Shown here: piece by piece, positions 13,701 through 25,321 of the stretch
How the letters are laid out: each line of letters begins with the position of its first letter
How positions within the stretch are numbered: position 1 is the first letter of the stretch
NCBI GenBank assembly: GCA_029721435.1
Contig: CM056586.1
Span: forward strand, 69,527,679-69,591,678
Length of the DNA stretch: 64,000 bases
Source: Gymnothorax reevesii
Taxonomy: Eukaryota > Chordata > Actinopteri > Anguilliformes > Muraenidae
Reading direction: 5' to 3'
Translations under genes and position numbers: made by a program
The notes under the pieces: model-generated
Seen by the model: only the letters and a program-made list of their open reading frames with translations
The model's database searches: none
What the model was told of the DNA's origin: nothing

Positions 13701-15303
13701 ATTTCCTACATTTCATTGTACAGGCACTTAACAGTGATTTACGGTAGTGTTGACCAATAAGGGCGGTCCCCATCCGTGCCACAGTGATCTAATTAGACTC
13801 CAGTGAACCTTCTGGGTACCAGTCAATGACTTTATCCACCAGGATACACACAGTCCCCAAATCAAAATCTCCAGTGACAGAGCAAATATTACAATCCTTA
13901 TTCTGCTTTACAGTCATGCTGTATGACTTCAAGCCCTCAGTGGGGAGACTTTAACCACAGCTCAGAATTAACCCACATAAGCAGTGTTTGTTAATGATTC
14001 ACAAAGCACTTTTGGACCCGGTGTATTGTCAGGCATACGTTACGCTATGGTCCCGTCCTGTCAATACCCAACTACTAGTGACGCTCGCCCCTACAGAGGC
14101 CAACAAGAATCTTAAAAACAGTCACTTCCATCCACATACCGAGTCAGCAGGTCTCTAGAACTCACTAATCTCCCACACGAGGCAAAGAACCAACCGTAAA
14201 AAACTGCATTCAATAAAGTTTGAATAGCTGTCTGGGGTCAATGACATCAAAAGATAGAAGAAGAATTCACAGGCGACTCGTTATTAACAATTACTCAAGG
14301 CATAAGTCATCATGCACTTAAAAAATAACCAGAGGAGGCGAATACTTTGATATCCCAGTTAATTATCATAGCACAAAGACAAGAGCCTTTGATCATGTGA
14401 CAAGATTTGAAAAGCCTGAATGCCAGAAGGTTCCTGAATTACAAAAAAAAAAACAGTCCAAAGGGCAACAGTTGTAGTACAGCCCACAACAGTGCCGGTT
14501 AGTTAGACATGCAGTCCATAGTAAATTTAGTCTTTTCAGCATAACAACTTTCAAATAAAAACTATAAGAGCGAGTGACCTGATATTTTTATAGGACTATG
14601 ACATACCAGGAGACACCAACTATCAGTGGTATATAGAGCTCCAACATTAATCCAGGGGCGCTCTGTATGCTTTTTTTGTAGTTATTTTATAGGAAAACAC
14701 ATAAATATACATAACAACAATTGTAAATGAATCGCAATCAGAATTGGAGAGAAAAAAAATCTCCCCAATTATGTTGTCAAACACGTTATTCTTTCCCCTA
14801 AATAATTATTAATACAATGCAAGTTTGGCTCCTTATCACTTACACCATCTTTTAATTTTTCTTTATCAACTCACTGACCGGTTCCAAAAGTTATTTGTCC
14901 ACCACAACATCTATTAAAAGCCTGATCACATCACCGTCATTCCCTAGGTGAGACGTACTCAACTCTCATGCAGCCGACCAGTCTGCAACACGGGACAATT
15001 CGCACAACATGAAGACAGAAATTCCATCCTTCATGGCGTAACGAGTAATTTCTGACGCAGTGGCCCAAGAGGTAAATTAAGCATCAGGACATGAAAGCAC
15101 CTAATTAATAATTGAAAATAAAAGCTAGTAAAAATTCAGGGATGGATATGGGGTTTGGAACAAAATCCCCATGACGACTGTCGCAGATCTCTGCTCAAAA
15201 ACACAGCACGAGACGTCATCACTACAGTTATCTCGTCACCAAGTGTATCGTAGCTAAACACAGGCACATCAGGCCATGCGCCACTCAGATTGTAAACACG
15301 TAC

Positions 15304-17091
15304 CCGGATTGGTGCGGTGGAGAAGCGTATTTTCCTTCGAGGGTTTGGGTCCTCCTCATCAGATAAGCCCGGCACCTCCTCGTACTCCGTGAAGGAATAG
15401 TCCCCCTCCTGACGCTCATGGTCCGTGTCCCTGTCATCCACAAAAGCGGCGTTCTCGATACCGTAGACAACCGGGGACGTTTTCATCCGGGTATTCTGCT
15501 CCGCCTGATACTCCTGGTCGCTGTCGTCCTCCTGACCTCCCTCCTCCCTGCACTGCGCCTCCGCTCTGTACTCCTCTCTATGGCTGTCCAGCTCTAACTC
15601 CGCTCCGCGCTCCTCCACCAACCTCAATTCCTTCTCCTCGCTGCCCTTGTCCGTCTCTCCGGACACCGCTATGACCCGGGACTCCTCGTGCGTGGCCTGC
15701 GAGCGGCCGCGGTCTTCAGTGGGCTCTTCCCAGCCCTCCAGGTGAGGCTCTCTCCCAGACTTCTTTAAGTTCTCAGATTTGAGCTCCTGCAGGGAGTCAA
15801 CTTTCTGCTGCTTTGCATAGTTCCCTCCCGACTCCTCCGGCGAATGCAGTCCCACCTTTCTTGAGCGCTCCTCTGTACATTCCTCTCTGATCTCGAGATC
15901 CGGCTCCGTAAAAACACTGTCCTCCAGACTTCCATCCTCGTTCTCCTCGCTCTCAGATGATTCATTCTGGACCACGACCAGCTCCGCTCGGACCACCCCC
16001 ACTCCTGCCGCATCCAGAGGTGCTGCCTGCTGAAGCAGCTGCTCCCCAGCTCTCCGCTGCACCAGGCCGTCTTTCTTAGTTGCCTCCACCACCTTGGCCT
16101 TGCTGGGAGAGGAGGAGGAGGAGCTGGGGTGTGCAGTGGACTGTATCGAATCCCTGGCAGAGGGGCTGGCGGGTTTGGTGGCGACAACACCATGAGACTG
16201 TCTGCACAGACCGTCGCCAACTCTGTGGGCGGGCTGGTGAGAGGTCTGAGCGTGACCAGCAGGGGACGTGGGCATCAGGCTCTCAGTAGTGCTGTTCAGG
16301 CCCCCGCAGCCTGCTCCGCTGGGCTTGGACCTGTTATTGGCCTCCTCACCATCGCTGTCCACCATGAAGTTCTCCAACCTCCGGGAGATGGGTCCAGCAT
16401 TCAGAGAGGACCTGGAGCCCTGCCTCTTCTCCTCACCGGGTCCTCTGTCCTCCTGCGGAGCAGCTTTAGTGACTGAGGTCAGGTTGAGATCAGCTGCCAC
16501 ACTAGCAGTGGAAACTTCTGAAGAACCGGTGCTCCGTCTACCGGCCTTCCCTTCGTCACCCACGCTGCCTAATGAGAGCCGGACCGTCGTTTTCGTGGGG
16601 GAGAGTTTTTCGGCTTGTGGCTGGTCTTTGATGCCCCTCTCAAACAATTTCCTGGTTACAGAAAACTTCTCTGCCAGTGCTACTTTGTCAATATCGCCAT
16701 CGTCACCCTTGGGCGATCTGTCGGTGTTCTGCAACTCTGGGCTGTTCACGTTCCCCAAACTAGTTCTTTGAGCGCTGGCCGAATATTGCGTTTTCTGCAG
16801 AGTAACCTGCGGCAAATCACTTCTTACAGCCGTTTTCACTTCTGGGAGCTCCTGCTGCTGACCGTCCATTTGCAAAAAAATGTTTTTAATCTTATTGACC
16901 CTGTTGCCGAAGGGTCTGCCCCTCGTCTCCTCCCGGATCTCACTAGACCCATTGGCATGAGACTTCGCAGTGTTGTCAGATTTAGCCCCATCAAAAGTGC
17001 ACTTAATTGCGTGGAAGTCCGACTTGTACGCGTTCCTGTGAGGAGATGCGCTCCTCAGGGTCCTGTCGCCTTTGCTCTCGGCCTTGATCAT
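15304..17091 (-). CDS. ppp1r9a-like: neurabin family (PPP1R9A-like), first coding exon
   Basis: This single large exon encodes 596 residues of a neurabin, the scaffold that binds F-actin with its N-terminus and directs protein phosphatase 1 through an RVxF motif. The start ATG is supported by the family N-terminus: RSASPHRNAY at residues 13-22 and a basic RVNKIKNIFLQM block at 64-75, both in the F-actin-binding region. TRKLFER lies near residue 145. The middle is serine/proline-rich and then very acidic (many EE, SE and DE runs, about residues 370-560), predicted disordered. The exon ends with PGLSDEEDP and RKIRFSTAPIR (586-596); KIRF (587-590) is the PP1-docking motif. The donor is CGG|GTACGT, phase 0 into 857-989; the frame continues 55 codons past it but that is intron. 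The exon is roughly 130 residues longer than I expect for mammalian neurabin-1 or spinophilin. Which of the fish paralogues it is remains uncertain. Confidence 0.95.
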
Positions 17092-17520
17092 TTTTCTGAG
17101 ATTAATTTGACAACGCAGGGTAGACGGATTACTGGCCAGGCGTGGTACGAGGGAACGTTACATCAAAATCTTTATTTCCCGTTCCCTTAGGAGCTGCTCA
17201 CGTCCCTGAAGTCCTACTTCAACAGAGCCATGAGTTCCAAGTGCCCTTCTACACTTCACAAAGGCGACGGTCATCTAAAACAAAAAGAGAGCCCTCGTTA
17301 GAAAGAGACCTTTTACGTGAAACAAACCGAATATTATAGCATCCTGAACTTATCTCGGTAATATTAATTAGCCAATTAAGTTATTTAATTCAGAGCTCAA
17401 ATTTCCCACTTTGGTATCGTTAGAATAATACTTCGGTTAAGAATAAACCGTTTTGTATTTCAGTCTCATAGTCATACAGCCCAATCGCAATACTTGTAAA
17501 AATCTATTCGAACTCGTGAA
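17092..17520 (-). other. neurabin-like gene, 5' flank or 5' UTR
   Basis: Immediately upstream of the ATG on the minus strand is AATCTCAGAAAAATG. The CTCAG could be the acceptor of a 5' UTR intron, but the pyrimidine tract is weak. Alternatively the transcript begins nearby. The open frames on the plus strand opposite exon 1 and here are shadows of the coding exon. Confidence 0.4.
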
Positions 17521-17667
17521 GCCGCTTTCACACCGGACGCGAAACGAATTACATTCTGAGTCAATACAAAGATGCGAATAGACGCGGGTGTATTCGCGTC
17601 TTTGCATCGACTTTGAATGTAATCTGTCGTGCGAAAAAATTCGTTTCGCGTCCGGTGTGAAAGCGGC
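17521..17667. mobile_element. CpG-rich palindromic MITE family C, copy 1
   Basis: A 147-base near-perfect palindrome starts GCCGCTTTCACACCGGACGCG and ends CGCGTCCGGTGTGAAAGCGGC. Internal arms carry TTCGCACGACAGATTACATT-like sequence around a centre with TTCGCGTCTTTGC. TGAA flanks it on both sides. Two other copies lie at 47785-47908 and 54505-54665. It lies about 430 bases upstream of the neurabin start codon and adds many CpGs to that region. It has no coding capacity; the superfamily is unassigned. Confidence 0.85.
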
Positions 17668-17699
17668 TGAAGAGCGAAAACCGTAGCGAAGCTCGCGAA

Positions 17700-18350
17700 C
17701 TGAGTCCAAGTTTCCCCACATTTCCTGAATCAGAGATCCGCACCGAGCCAGTGGGCTAACTAACGTTAGCTAACTATTGTCATGAAAGGACCGAGAGACT
17801 CGCTGCGCATTCGTGGTACTTTAGCCCATTAGCGAGTGACTTCTTTGCACAAAAAGTATGAAACACCAGGCCAAAGCCCACAAAAACACATATAAAAACT
17901 CGCAGCGATTTGTTTCCATCCACTTTAGTGCAAAATAAGGTCCTCTGAAGTCCACAATGAGGAATTCTAACTGCAGTTCAAAAGTTGAATGATTAGTTAA
18001 CCACACCGAAAGTTAGTTAAACCTGCGCTGACTTTTTACATCCCAAACATGAAATGATTTACCTCTGTTCACCACGACACGGATACGGCTAAGACCTTCA
18101 CGTCCCCCCGCGTATTTTACTTCACATTCTCGGAACTTGTCGCTCCTTTACCGCCATCATTCCCTCTCCAACGTTTTTTTCCTCCTTCCCTCTCCATACA
18201 GACCTGTCGTCCCCCGTGCGCGTGCCCGCGACCGTCCGGCGCGCCGTGCCGAGCAGTTTCGAGGTCGGGGACGGGCGCACATGAACACATTCCAGGATCA
18301 GGAACATCCCCCCCTCCTCCCGCTCTCCACCGCACCGACCCAACAACACA
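17700..18350 (-). promoter_or_regulatory. putative CpG-rich promoter of the neurabin-like gene
   Basis: The sequence at about 18060-18300 is much richer in G+C and CpG than its surroundings, for example CCCCCGTGCGCGTGCCCGCG and GTCCGGCGCGCCG. It lies upstream of the first coding exon of the minus-strand gene. A pyrimidine-rich block, TCCTCCTTCCCTCTCC, is adjacent. I see no convincing TATA box. Promoter identity is inferred from position and composition only. Confidence 0.45.
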
Positions 18351-21173
18351 CAGCACAGACATGGCGTGGGAAAGCATCGTATTCCAAGAAGATACTCCCA
18401 CACCGTACAGCACTGGAGGAAGATTTGATCCTGAAGGGAGTGAACTGAGAGCCCCTCCTAGCGTTTTCTCTTGGATAAGAAGTGCAAAAGTCCACTATTA
18501 TTCATATTGCCCAGCCTTACCCCAGGGCTTGTACTGTACATTGAGCTTTACCTTTAATTACACCTCGCACCCAACGCAATCCGATCACCATCCGTGAAAT
18601 TTCGCGGGTCACGTATGTTCCAACTTCTGATAGTTCACTGGTCTAATTCTGACCATATTATCAATGACCTGAAGTGGCCCGTCAATAATTTTCCATGTCT
18701 TTTTCTTGTTACTATTCAAAACAAAATTATGTAAGCCTTAATGCATACAATTTTGCCTCTTCTTCAAAATTTGCCATCTGTTATAAATGTGTGACAGTGC
18801 AACAATACTTGCTCTCATACATGCACATTATCATTTCAGCATCCAAAACTGTAGACAACGTACGGCCAAGCAGTGGGATATAATCTGGGCATGAAAAGGA
18901 AACTTATATTCTTCTTTGCCTGAAAATATTTTATCAAAGCTTGTTACATGGGTAAATTCCTATATATATGAAAGGTTGCCCTCCCTAAATTTCCCTTACA
19001 TATCCATGAGCCTAGGGGCCCTATACTGCCACCAGCTCTTAGTTTTTCCCTCATCAGACAACTGTAGGTAGTCTGCTGAATAGGAGTGCCCCACTGCTGA
19101 CTTGGAGCGCCCCACAAGAATAGCTGTTGCCTGGCCGTAACACTCAGCCTCTGCTGCAGACATCTCATGTGGTTCGCATTTCTCACACAACAAAGTCTGC
19201 GCATTCAAGCCAAGTTTATTGTTCTACCTACAAGAGTGAAGCTCTTAAAATTCTTGCACTGTTGTTGTATTATGAAGCTACAGTCTGCCTGGAGCAGCCA
19301 TTGTAATTAGGATGACCAAGTCCACCAGTTCGCATTGTTATTCACGGCATATTTAACTCTTATCCTGCATTCCAAATATTGAGATACTATATTAAAGTCC
19401 TATCCTGCGTTCCCAGTATTGAGATACTGGCTTGCATTTTTATTGCCTTTGCTCTAAAATTTGGTGCTTATCTAGGAGTGTAGTGCAGTTTGTTTTGATA
19501 TCAGTCCGGAGCTTAAGTGTCAGAGGCGAAAAAACATTTATTTCAATAACATTTTCAAACATAACTTGTACATTATAGACACAAATAAAGCATGATGGTT
19601 GATTGGTGCTTCAATGTGAAACAAAAGCTGAAAAGTAATACAATTCTGAAAATATTCATTAACTCTTCACTGGACTGGTCGATTCAGAACAGCTCATAAG
19701 TACTGCTGCATAATGGCAACACTGAACTTTTAAGGTGAAATGTTTCTCATTAATTCATACATGGAACTACAGCATTTTAAATCAATTAGAGCACCATAAA
19801 GTTTATGCGCAATAACTTCAAACATTTCACTTGTGTTACCTGCAAAACACAAATGGTTTTTATCAACTGTTGTACGGTATATTTATTTAGTGATGCACTC
19901 AGGCTAATTCTCATTATTCCTCTCTCTGATTAACCTTCAGTTGGTATGAAAACATTTCAGCTTCACATAAGGACAATTAACATTGCTGGTCCAGTCTTAT
20001 GATATGAAATTATCAAAAAAATATATATATATATTTGCATCAACATTTATTTTTATTGTGTACTTTTAACGCAAAGGGCTGTTGTTTGACATGAGTCAAG
20101 AGGATTAAAAAGTTTAAGCCAGTGATGCCTGCTGCTATTATTATAAACAGTATTATGGGACTAACAGATGAGGCTCTCATATTTATGTTCAGATATTGCA
20201 ATTTAGTTTTGTAATGTTTTTTTTTTTTGTGCAAAGTTTCCCACGTGCGGCTAAACATGTTTAAATGAAACATTTGTCACTTCTAACACCTTTAGAGTCT
20301 ATTGCGTTACTGAATCAGTCGCAGAACAAAGTAAAGAGATGTTACAAACCGAGGGAAAGAATCTCAATGTTTATTATAAACGCTGTTTAGAATTTTGAGA
20401 CGACCATTCAGCAATGGTGACACATATCACATTGTCGCACACAAATATACTATTTGTCCCACATTTGTTTTGTTGGTATCTGGTCACCCGAACTTTATGT
20501 GTAGTCCGACAGCACAGTGTCTATTTTATTACCCTGGTGAACCATACAGTAAAAGTCTTTCAGTCCTGCAATGTACCCTCTATTTCAATCAGCAGTAGAA
20601 GTCTATTCTGCAATCAAAGACATGGATGCGGACTGAATGTTCCATGGAGGGAGCATATCCATTTAACATAACTGAATATTTCAGAGAGTATGACATATAT
20701 CACAAAAAAATGGTTATCATAGAGGAACTCTGCCATCAAAATCACAACTGGTAATATCAACTATGGAAAGAAAAACACAAGAAACAACATGAATTTTCAA
20801 TTGATACACTAAAAACCAATCCATTTAAAGCATAATAAAACAGGGTACTGAAAGTGGTTCTCTGAAAATTTATAAGGTGTTCAGCTTCACCTGCAGAACA
20901 AGTTAAGAATTTGTGTGTGAAAGTTTACTACCTTAAATATTTCAAATTGTATCAAACTGACCACAAATCTTCACAAAAAGTCCTTTGCTCAACCAGAACG
21001 TAGTCAAGTGGTACCTTCAAGACCTACTACGGCTCAATACTCTGTTGGAAATGGGTTGACATCTGTAAATCCCGACAGTATATACTCATTCATGCTCACA
21101 TATAAAATGAGCCAGCAACAGCACCGTCACGCATCACCTCTGCCTCGCATCATATTGTCAGAGGGCAACTCAC

Positions 21174-21422
21174 CTGAGAGCAGGTTTCTCCATCGGTAAT
21201 GCAGAAGGTAACCAGTTGAATTTAATGTCTCTGAGTAAGAAGCTGGATCTTTGGCAGGTAGACAACCACAAAAAACAGCTCCAAGCAGGCGCGGTGACAT
21301 CTGACTTCATGTGACTGTCGGTAATGACTGCTCCACCGAAGATGCAGGGAGCCATGTCCTTGAAACCGGCTCCAGTCTTTCCTGGAATTAAGTTTGCACC
21401 ATTTCCCTTGTGGCCGAAGGAC
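21174..21422 (-). other. candidate exon, unrecognised
   Basis: On the minus strand a 249-base open segment is preceded by an AG acceptor (GAAATCTAG|GTCC) and followed by a good donor (CTCTCAG|GTGAGT). It is phase 2 at both ends. The frame contains SFGHKGNGANLIPGKTGAG and GGAVITDSHMK. I do not recognise the protein, and a second frame is also largely open, so coding status is doubtful. It could be an exon of an uncharacterised gene, a non-coding RNA exon, or chance. Confidence 0.2.
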
Positions 21423-22232
21423 CTAGATTTCAAAAATACCACCCAATCAAAGTGGTAGAGGAAGGCGCTTATTGAGACTAGAGGGAGAACTGCTTTATAC
21501 TACATATTTATTGTACATTTCTGAAATATATTTACAATCTAATCGACATTCATGTGCTTTTTTTCACTTTACATTTTGTATGATTTGTACAAGGACCAGT
21601 GTATATTTTTAAAAGTGTCCCATGTTTAATTTCCTTGTGCTTTCAGGCAGAGCAGGACACTCTTGAAATATAAATAGCACAATGAGAAGAAGAAAAGCCG
21701 AAAGTGTGACACATTATGGGGACTCTTAACGTTAGTATCACCTGGTTTTTCTCTTAGAAACTGTCCTCCCTGACATTGTTTGTAATATTTGAAATATGCG
21801 GGAAATTGAGAATCGTCATCTCTGCCCTGATCACAGTATAAATGCTGTGCCCTAATTTCCCCATCATTGCTCTGACTGTCACTGTAGCCCCATATTTACC
21901 CGTTAAGTCATTATGCAGTCTGTGTGAAAAATCAGCCCAGCTTTGCAGTAAGAAGTGCATAAATTCATTCAATAAGAAAATTTCAGGTATCCCATAGAAA
22001 GAGTGAACAACCGATGAAAAAAAGCCTGATTTTATTTCAGTTAAAAAATATTTGTAATTTGCTTGATTACCAGCGCACCAATATTTTTAACCTTACTTAG
22101 GTAAGTTTTTTTTTTTTTTAATCAAAGATTGTATTTGAATGAATGTTTCTTTCAAATTCACCACATGATGGTTCAAATTAGTTCTGAATGTAACCTGGAG
22201 AAACTGTCAGGTGAGATACCTGACCGAGGTAC

Positions 22233-22412
22233 CTGCAGTTAGTGTCAAACCGTCTCCAGTATCAATCCACAATACTCTCTCGCCAGAGTCAATGTGAATG
22301 GGTGTCTGATCAAGAATTGGGAAACTGGCCATTACAGCATCCGACTGAGAATGGTGTGAATACTCCATGTGGCTCTTAATTCCTAAGTCTATCAAGCCTC
22401 CTTTCTTGAGTC
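22233..22412 (-). other. candidate exon, unrecognised
   Basis: On the minus strand a 180-base segment is preceded by a strong pyrimidine tract and acceptor (CATCCTTTTTTAACAG|GACTC) and followed by donor CTGCAG|GTACCT. Only one frame is open throughout. It reads LKKGGLIDLGIKSHMEY and, later, TPIHIDSGERVLWIDTGDG, with phase 1 at both ends. The product is not recognised. It does not join in frame to the candidate exon at 21174-21422, so either exons between them are missed or one of the two is false. Confidence 0.25.
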
Positions 22413-24501
22413 CTGTTAAAAAAGGATGTTGAAGTGACAAAACACACTTTTTTTCTGGGTCCAAATTGGTAGAGAGGGGAAACATGTTTGAGTTGGTAGT
22501 TTTTATTTATCGAATCAATAATTCTTCCATTTCGGGATGTGCCATATCATTGCACATACACCCTCCCTGTTAATGACGTTCCCTCTGTAGAAGAGGGGGA
22601 CACTCACACAGAGCGACGCGCGGCAGTGAAGTGGTGGAGAGGCAGCGGTTTGGGAAGGGGCCTTACTGTTGCTTTGTGTAATGTTCTTCTGTGGTATTAT
22701 ATATTAGTAATGTAGACTTTATTGCCATCTACTGGCCTGGCATACTTGATTTCAGCATTTGTGGTCATTTTCCATTCTCCTGTGTACCAAGACATTTTGA
22801 AAAACTTCATGTGGACAGATTGTTTTTTAGCTCTTTTTTAGCTCTCTTTAGCTCATTAGCTCTTTTCAGTTCCTCATGGAAAAGATTTTTGGTTTCTTGA
22901 GCATGTGTTTGAAAGCATTAATAACAGAATTTTTGTTCTGCTTGGAGATTTTACTCAGTCAATTCTCAAACATGGAAGAAACCCTGCAACCAGGCACAGG
23001 ACTGATGCATCAGAGCATGCTGTTTTCCTGTATGTGTGTCTTACTACAGATGCACTGGATAATCTCCGAGCAACCGAGGCTGGTCTCCGTAGGTTGGCAG
23101 GCTAACAGCCTCTAGGACAGCAATTCTTCAGTTCAACCCGAGGCATTGTCCTGCTTTCTGTTTCTATGGCAACTCATTAAACAGATTTTTTTTCACACTT
23201 AGTTTTCGGGGACAGGAGGATGACCAATACTTAGGGTGACCAGGTACCAACAAACTAAATGTCAATCACACAGTCTGCTTCTGTAGGACAATGTGGGACA
23301 CCTTACTATGCTGAAAAGTAGCCTTAAAATTCTATACAATGTTTTATTAAACATTGTGATTCAATCCCATATTTTGAAAATCTCAATGCTTTTTTCCTTT
23401 GCAGTGCGGTAGCCATAACTGAAAACTTGGTGGGCACAGAACATCCCCTAACAACAATTATTAGTCCTGACTCATTCTCCATCACTGTCCTTTATTAACA
23501 TATTTTCCAATTATAAGAATAATGTATTTTCAATTATAGACACAGCCTCTTTCTTAAAGCCATCTAGTGGCAACTACAAAAGGTGACTAAATTCAGTTCA
23601 GGGGAACAATTTACTCAGAGGCTCATGGTTGAAAAAAGGTACATTGTTCTAGAACTTCCTGTGTTTGAATTGTTTAAATTAAATAAAAAACAAAGATTTG
23701 AAACACCTTTACACAAATTTGAAGAAGGCTGATTGAAATACAACAATTTACGAATCCAAACGAATGGTTGTTGTCGTACCTTAACAAGGAGAGCTAGCAA
23801 AACCTGATAGATTGGAGTGTTTTCAGAGTAAATGTGGTGATAATTTAGAAAAATGATTGAGAATGAGTCAGGACTAATAATTGTTGTGAAGGGATGTTCT
23901 GTGCCCACCAGAATTTTGGTTCTGGTTACAGCTCTGGTCCAGCGGATGATTCAGTAAGTCAGAATAGATTTTGTAGGCATTAGGACTGAAATATGTTTAA
24001 TTTGAATACATTTTGCTGCACAGATGGGAAACTTTGCCAAAAAAAAGAGAAAAAACTAACAGAAGTGAACAGCAATATCTGAACATCAATGTAACAGCTT
24101 TTCTAATAGTTGCATAATACTTTCCATAGTTAAAGCATGAAACATAATGTGCCGTAACTTTATCATCCTTTTGACTCACGTCAAACCATGGCCCTTTTGA
24201 TTAAAAAAAACATGCAATAAAAATGAAAGTTTTGACATTGTCATATCACCATAGCAAAAGGCAATAGATGGACCAGCAAAGAGAACTGTCCTCAACTGAG
24301 GCTGAAATGTTTAAATATGGCGTAAAGGCTGATTAAAGACAGGGGTTGTCCCTAATAAGTGGGACTGTCAACTGAGACATCAACTGTCCTGTCAGCTGAT
24401 CACATCCATCCAATATCGCTGTGACATACCTGCGCTGTTAGCGTATCATCTCACTGCTGACTTTTAAAATAGGATTCTCTCTCTGCCTCTGGTACATGCA
24501 G

Positions 24502-24639
24502 GCTGCTGTTATTCACGCCCTCCAGTTCCCCATCACCACCCAGCCTTCGCAGGTTTATCAGCTTCATCATCATCATCATCCTCATCAGCCTATCAGGCAG
24601 CAGAGTCAGTCACCACCACCGCCAGTACCTGGACTCCAG
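24502..24639 (+). other. candidate exon, His/Gln/Pro-rich, unrecognised
   Basis: A 138-base segment is flanked by acceptor CTGGTACATGCAG|GCTG and donor ACTCCAG|GTACCT and is phase 0 at both ends. One frame encodes AAVIHALQFPITTQPSQVYQ followed by a run of five histidines (a CAT repeat), then a QQSQSPPPPVPGLQ tail. This composition is common in activation domains of transcription factors and RNA-binding proteins, but I cannot name the family. All three forward frames are open, which weakens the case. Confidence 0.25.
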
Positions 24640-24887
24640 GTACCTGGGGATTTATCCTGCTGCGGCACAGGGCAGATGCTCCTCAATTACAAAATCTCTC
24701 TGCTGATTTCAAAGCCCTAAAGACTTTAAGGCCATCATCACAGTAATTAATCCACTCATTCTGTAATCTTTAATAAATGATTGCACGATTCATTGGTCTC
24801 TCCTGATTGAAATGAAGTTCAGTTCAGTAAAATCATTTTGTCAAAACAGTTGTTGTAACCATGGAACATTTTTAAGTCAAGGCTGTC

Positions 24888-25064
24888 CAACCGTGTTCCT
24901 AGAGGTCTACCACCATCTTGGTTTTTACTCCAACCCTAACATTGGTCACCTCACACAACTGTTGGAGATCTCACTGAACTGCTGATTGGCTGATACAAGC
25001 AAAGCAAATTAGAACTGGGGGAAAAGCCTTCAGCATGGCAGATCACCTGGGATAGGGTTGGGTG
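24888..25064. mobile_element. palindromic MITE remnant (CCAACC type)
   Basis: The left arm reads GTCCAACCGTGTTCCTAGAGG and the right arm is a diverged inverse, CACCTGGGATAGGGTTGGGTG. A second element of the same design is at 53404-53590 (CCCAACCCTGTTCCAGGAG to CTCCAGGAGCGGAGTTGGGC). Shared termini and dyad structure support a non-autonomous DNA transposon; its superfamily is not assigned. Confidence 0.6.
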
Positions 25065-25321
25065 ACTCTATTTTTCATGTCAGAGTGGATAGCAAGAGGG
25101 ATGTCCTTACTCCTGGGCATCTCCACACCATACATATTGTTGTTATACCTCATGCTTAATGGCAGCATAGACAATGATTTGCGTGAGGAGCTTTTCTCAT
25201 ATCATTCCGTCAACACTTTCTCTTTCAGTGTAGTTTTTTTTTTTTTTGTTACCTCCTCAGCGATTCCATGTCACATTAAGGAAAAAAGATCAGATCTGAG
25301 TCACTTGAGCCTGGTAATCTG

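Larger units (their letters stand above)
990..15303 (-). other. neurabin-like gene, intron 1 (14.3 kb)
   Basis: The interval is bounded by a GTACGT donor at 15303 and an AG acceptor at 990-991 on the minus strand, and the two exons join in phase 0. It holds two copies of a hairpin MITE, CA/AGAC microsatellites, a Tc1-like relic and a mariner right end, all listed separately. Outside those (roughly 990-2760, 3870-4990, 6100-7650, 10.75-15.3 kb) I see only AT-rich non-coding DNA with short chance open frames. Confidence 0.85.
18600..24400. other. intergenic region between neurabin-like gene and rapgef4, low in repeats
   Basis: Apart from two candidate exons on the minus strand (21174-21422 and 22233-22412) I recognise no gene, RNA or mobile element here. 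The DNA is AT-rich and poor in obvious transposons compared with 27-39 kb. Short open frames are unsupported. AT-rich homeodomain-like motifs are common near 21.7-22.0 kb but their conservation cannot be judged from one sequence. Confidence 0.5.

Noticed and set aside
15136..15303. Extension of the neurabin open frame beyond KIRFSTAPIR
   Set aside because: A GTACGT donor lies exactly where the family exon ends and exon 2 supplies the conserved continuation, so these 55 codons are intron read-through.
15765..17190. Long plus-strand and alternate-frame open frames across neurabin exon 1
   Set aside because: They are shadows of a GC-rich coding exon and show no family signature.
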